64,000 bases of DNA from Caulobacter ginsengisoli (lineage in GTDB: Bacteria > Pseudomonadota > Alphaproteobacteria > Caulobacterales > Caulobacteraceae): positions 377,001 through 441,000 of the forward strand of contig NZ_JAUSVS010000001.1 in assembly GCF_030814835.1 (NCBI RefSeq). Direction: 5' to 3'. The first letter of the stretch is position 1, and each line of letters begins with the position of its first letter. The notes beneath the pieces were generated by a model that worked only from the letters and a program-made list of their open reading frames with translations, was not told the DNA's origin and made no database searches. Shown piece by piece: positions 62,809 to 64,000 of this stretch. Made by a program: the position numbers and the translations under genes.

Positions 62809-63993
62809 GTGAGCGAGCGGCGGTCTGCCTTCGAAGTCTTCAAGGTCGCCCTGACCCTGGGCCTGACCGCGTTCGGCGGGCCCATCGCCCATCTGGGCTA
62901 TTACGAGCGCACCTATGTCCAGCGCCGCCAGTGGGTGAACGCTGAGGACTACGCCGCCATCCTGGCCCTGACCCAGATCCTGCCGGGTCCGGCCAGCAGC
63001 CAGACCGGCTTCCTGATCGGCTGGAAGGTCGGCGGCTGGCCGGGCGGTCTGGCGGCCTGGCTGGGGTTCACCCTGCCGTCGGCCCTCTTGATGCTGGCCT
63101 TCGCCCTGGTTCAGCCCTGGCTGGGGGCGGCCTGGGCCCAGGTCCTGTTGCACGGCCTGCAGCTGGCCGCCGTCGCCGCCGTGGGGCAGGCCGTGTGGAG
63201 CATGGGCAAGCGGTTGTGGGTCGACACGCCGACCACCGCCATCGGGCTTGCCGCCGCCGCCGTGCTGCTGGTCTTTACCGCGCCCTGGCTGCAGCTGGCT
63301 GTGATCCTGGCTGGCGGCGCCGCCGGGCTGCTGCTCAGGCTGGGCGGCGAGGCGGCCCCGCCGCTGGAACTGGGCATCGGCCGCCGCACGGGCGCCGTCG
63401 CCCTGGCCGTCTTCGCCGTGCTGATGGCCGGGTCGCTCGCCGCCCTGGCGCTCAGCCCCAACAGCGGCGCGGCCTTCGCCGGAATCTTCTACCGCGCCGG
63501 GGCCCTGGTGTTCGGCGGCGGCCATGTGGTGCTGCCGCTGCTGCGTGAGGCCCTGGTTCCGGCCGGCTGGCTGGGCGACGAACCCTTCCTAGCCGGCTAT
63601 GGCGCGGCCCAGGCGCTGCCCGGTCCGCTGTTCACGTTCGCCGCCTATCTGGGCGCCGTGGCGCAGCCGGACGCGCCGGTGCTGTGGGCGGCGATCGCCC
63701 TGCTCGCCATCTTCCTGCCCGGCCTGCTGCTGGCCATGGCCGGCGCCCCCCTGATGGCCTGGATGAGCCGCCACCCCTCGGCGGGCGCGGCCCTGGCGGG
63801 AATCAACGCCGCCGTGGTCGGGCTGCTGGCGGCGGCCCTCTACAACCCGATCTGGACCAGTGCGGTGAAGAGCGGGGCGGACGTGGCCATCGCGGCGGTG
63901 GCGGTGTTCCTGCTGCAACGCTGGAGGGCGCCGCCCATCGCGGCCATCGGGGTGTGCGTGGTTGGGGCAGTCCTGGCGGGGATTTTCCGCTAA
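62809..63993 (+). CDS. chrA: full-length chromate transporter ChrA
   Basis: A 394-residue CHR protein made of two homologous halves: FKVALTLGLTAFGGPIAHLGYYERTYV at the start and GALVFGGGHVVLPLLREALV for the second half, each with the conserved FGG-P/GG-H block and PGP (ILPGPASSQTGFLIG, ALPGPLFTFAAYLGA). ChrA exports chromate (and may transport sulfate-like anions). Starts at GTG 62809 with GGAGGGG upstream. Divergent from the SDR gene. The window ends shortly after. Confidence 0.92.
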   Translation: MSERRSAFEVFKVALTLGLTAFGGPIAHLGYYERTYVQRRQWVNAEDYAAILALTQILPGPASSQTGFLIGWKVGGWPGGLAAWLGFTLPSALLMLAFALVQPWLGAAWAQVLLHGLQLAAVAAVGQAVWSMGKRLWVDTPTTAIGLAAAAVLLVFTAPWLQLAVILAGGAAGLLLRLGGEAAPPLELGIGRRTGAVALAVFAVLMAGSLAALALSPNSGAAFAGIFYRAGALVFGGGHVVLPLLREALVPAGWLGDEPFLAGYGAAQALPGPLFTFAAYLGAVAQPDAPVLWAAIALLAIFLPGLLLAMAGAPLMAWMSRHPSAGAALAGINAAVVGLLAAALYNPIWTSAVKSGADVAIAAVAVFLLQRWRAPPIAAIGVCVVGAVLAGIFR

Positions 63994-64000
63994 CCGCCTC

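Overview
This is a very GC-rich, densely coded window, most likely the chromosome of an alphaproteobacterium, and I infer Caulobacteraceae (Caulobacter/Phenylobacterium type). The pointers are a GcrA C-terminal-type domain at the left edge, a Tat-exported glycosidase, a large TonB receptor and several copies of short palindromic repeats scattered between genes. The genus is inference; no rRNA or tRNA is present to confirm it.

Left end (1-6150). Three + strand genes (GcrA-like end, a small unknown, a DUF6456-like protein) are followed by a mixed-strand block: a secreted protein, a winged-helix/membrane regulator, a membrane protein, a small exported protein and a GH1 glycosidase. Region 6355-29984 is one + strand block of late genes of a siphovirus-like prophage, in textbook order: small and large terminase, DUF4055 portal, scaffold-like protein, P22-type coat protein, head completion and tail terminator proteins, tail tube, tail assembly chaperone (with a -1 frameshift extension that has no start codon of its own), tape measure, baseplate/fibre proteins, then holin-like proteins, a DUF2778/Tlde1-like endolysin and overlapping Rz/Rz1. 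No integrase, repressor or replication gene is visible, so the prophage is either continued to the left of the window or incomplete. The block carries unusual passengers: two tandem secreted paralogues with nearly identical 3' halves, a tail-fibre tip of lower GC, and an acyltransferase (SGNH domain) remnant.

Middle (30335-43527). An exported single-heme c-type cytochrome-like protein is divergent from a three-gene run encoding a type-3 copper (tyrosinase-like) protein, a LodA/GoxA-type tryptophylquinone oxidase and its LodB-type flavoprotein. An iron-permease-family protein, a cache-domain hybrid histidine kinase and a flotillin-like SPFH protein follow. Region 43675-49163 is a complete urease operon on the minus strand, ureDABCEF-x-ureG, interrupted between ureF and ureE by a roughly 200-bp palindromic element.

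Right end (49258-63993). This looks like a catabolic locus for D-glutamate-containing peptides: TonB receptor, DUF1611 (DgcN-like) protein, three penicillin-recognising-type serine hydrolases, a YkvI-type membrane protein, a POT-family peptide transporter, an enolase-superfamily DgcA/dipeptide epimerase and an XRE-cupin regulator. The palindrome CCTGATCAGG or its variant CCTGAACAG lies upstream of four of its transcription units, twice placed just after a matching TTGACA-N17 promoter, which points to a single regulon. An SDR oxidoreductase and a full-length ChrA chromate transporter close the window. The two parts I consider most worth attention are the tyrosinase-LodA-LodB-cytochrome cluster and the D-Glu-peptide regulon.
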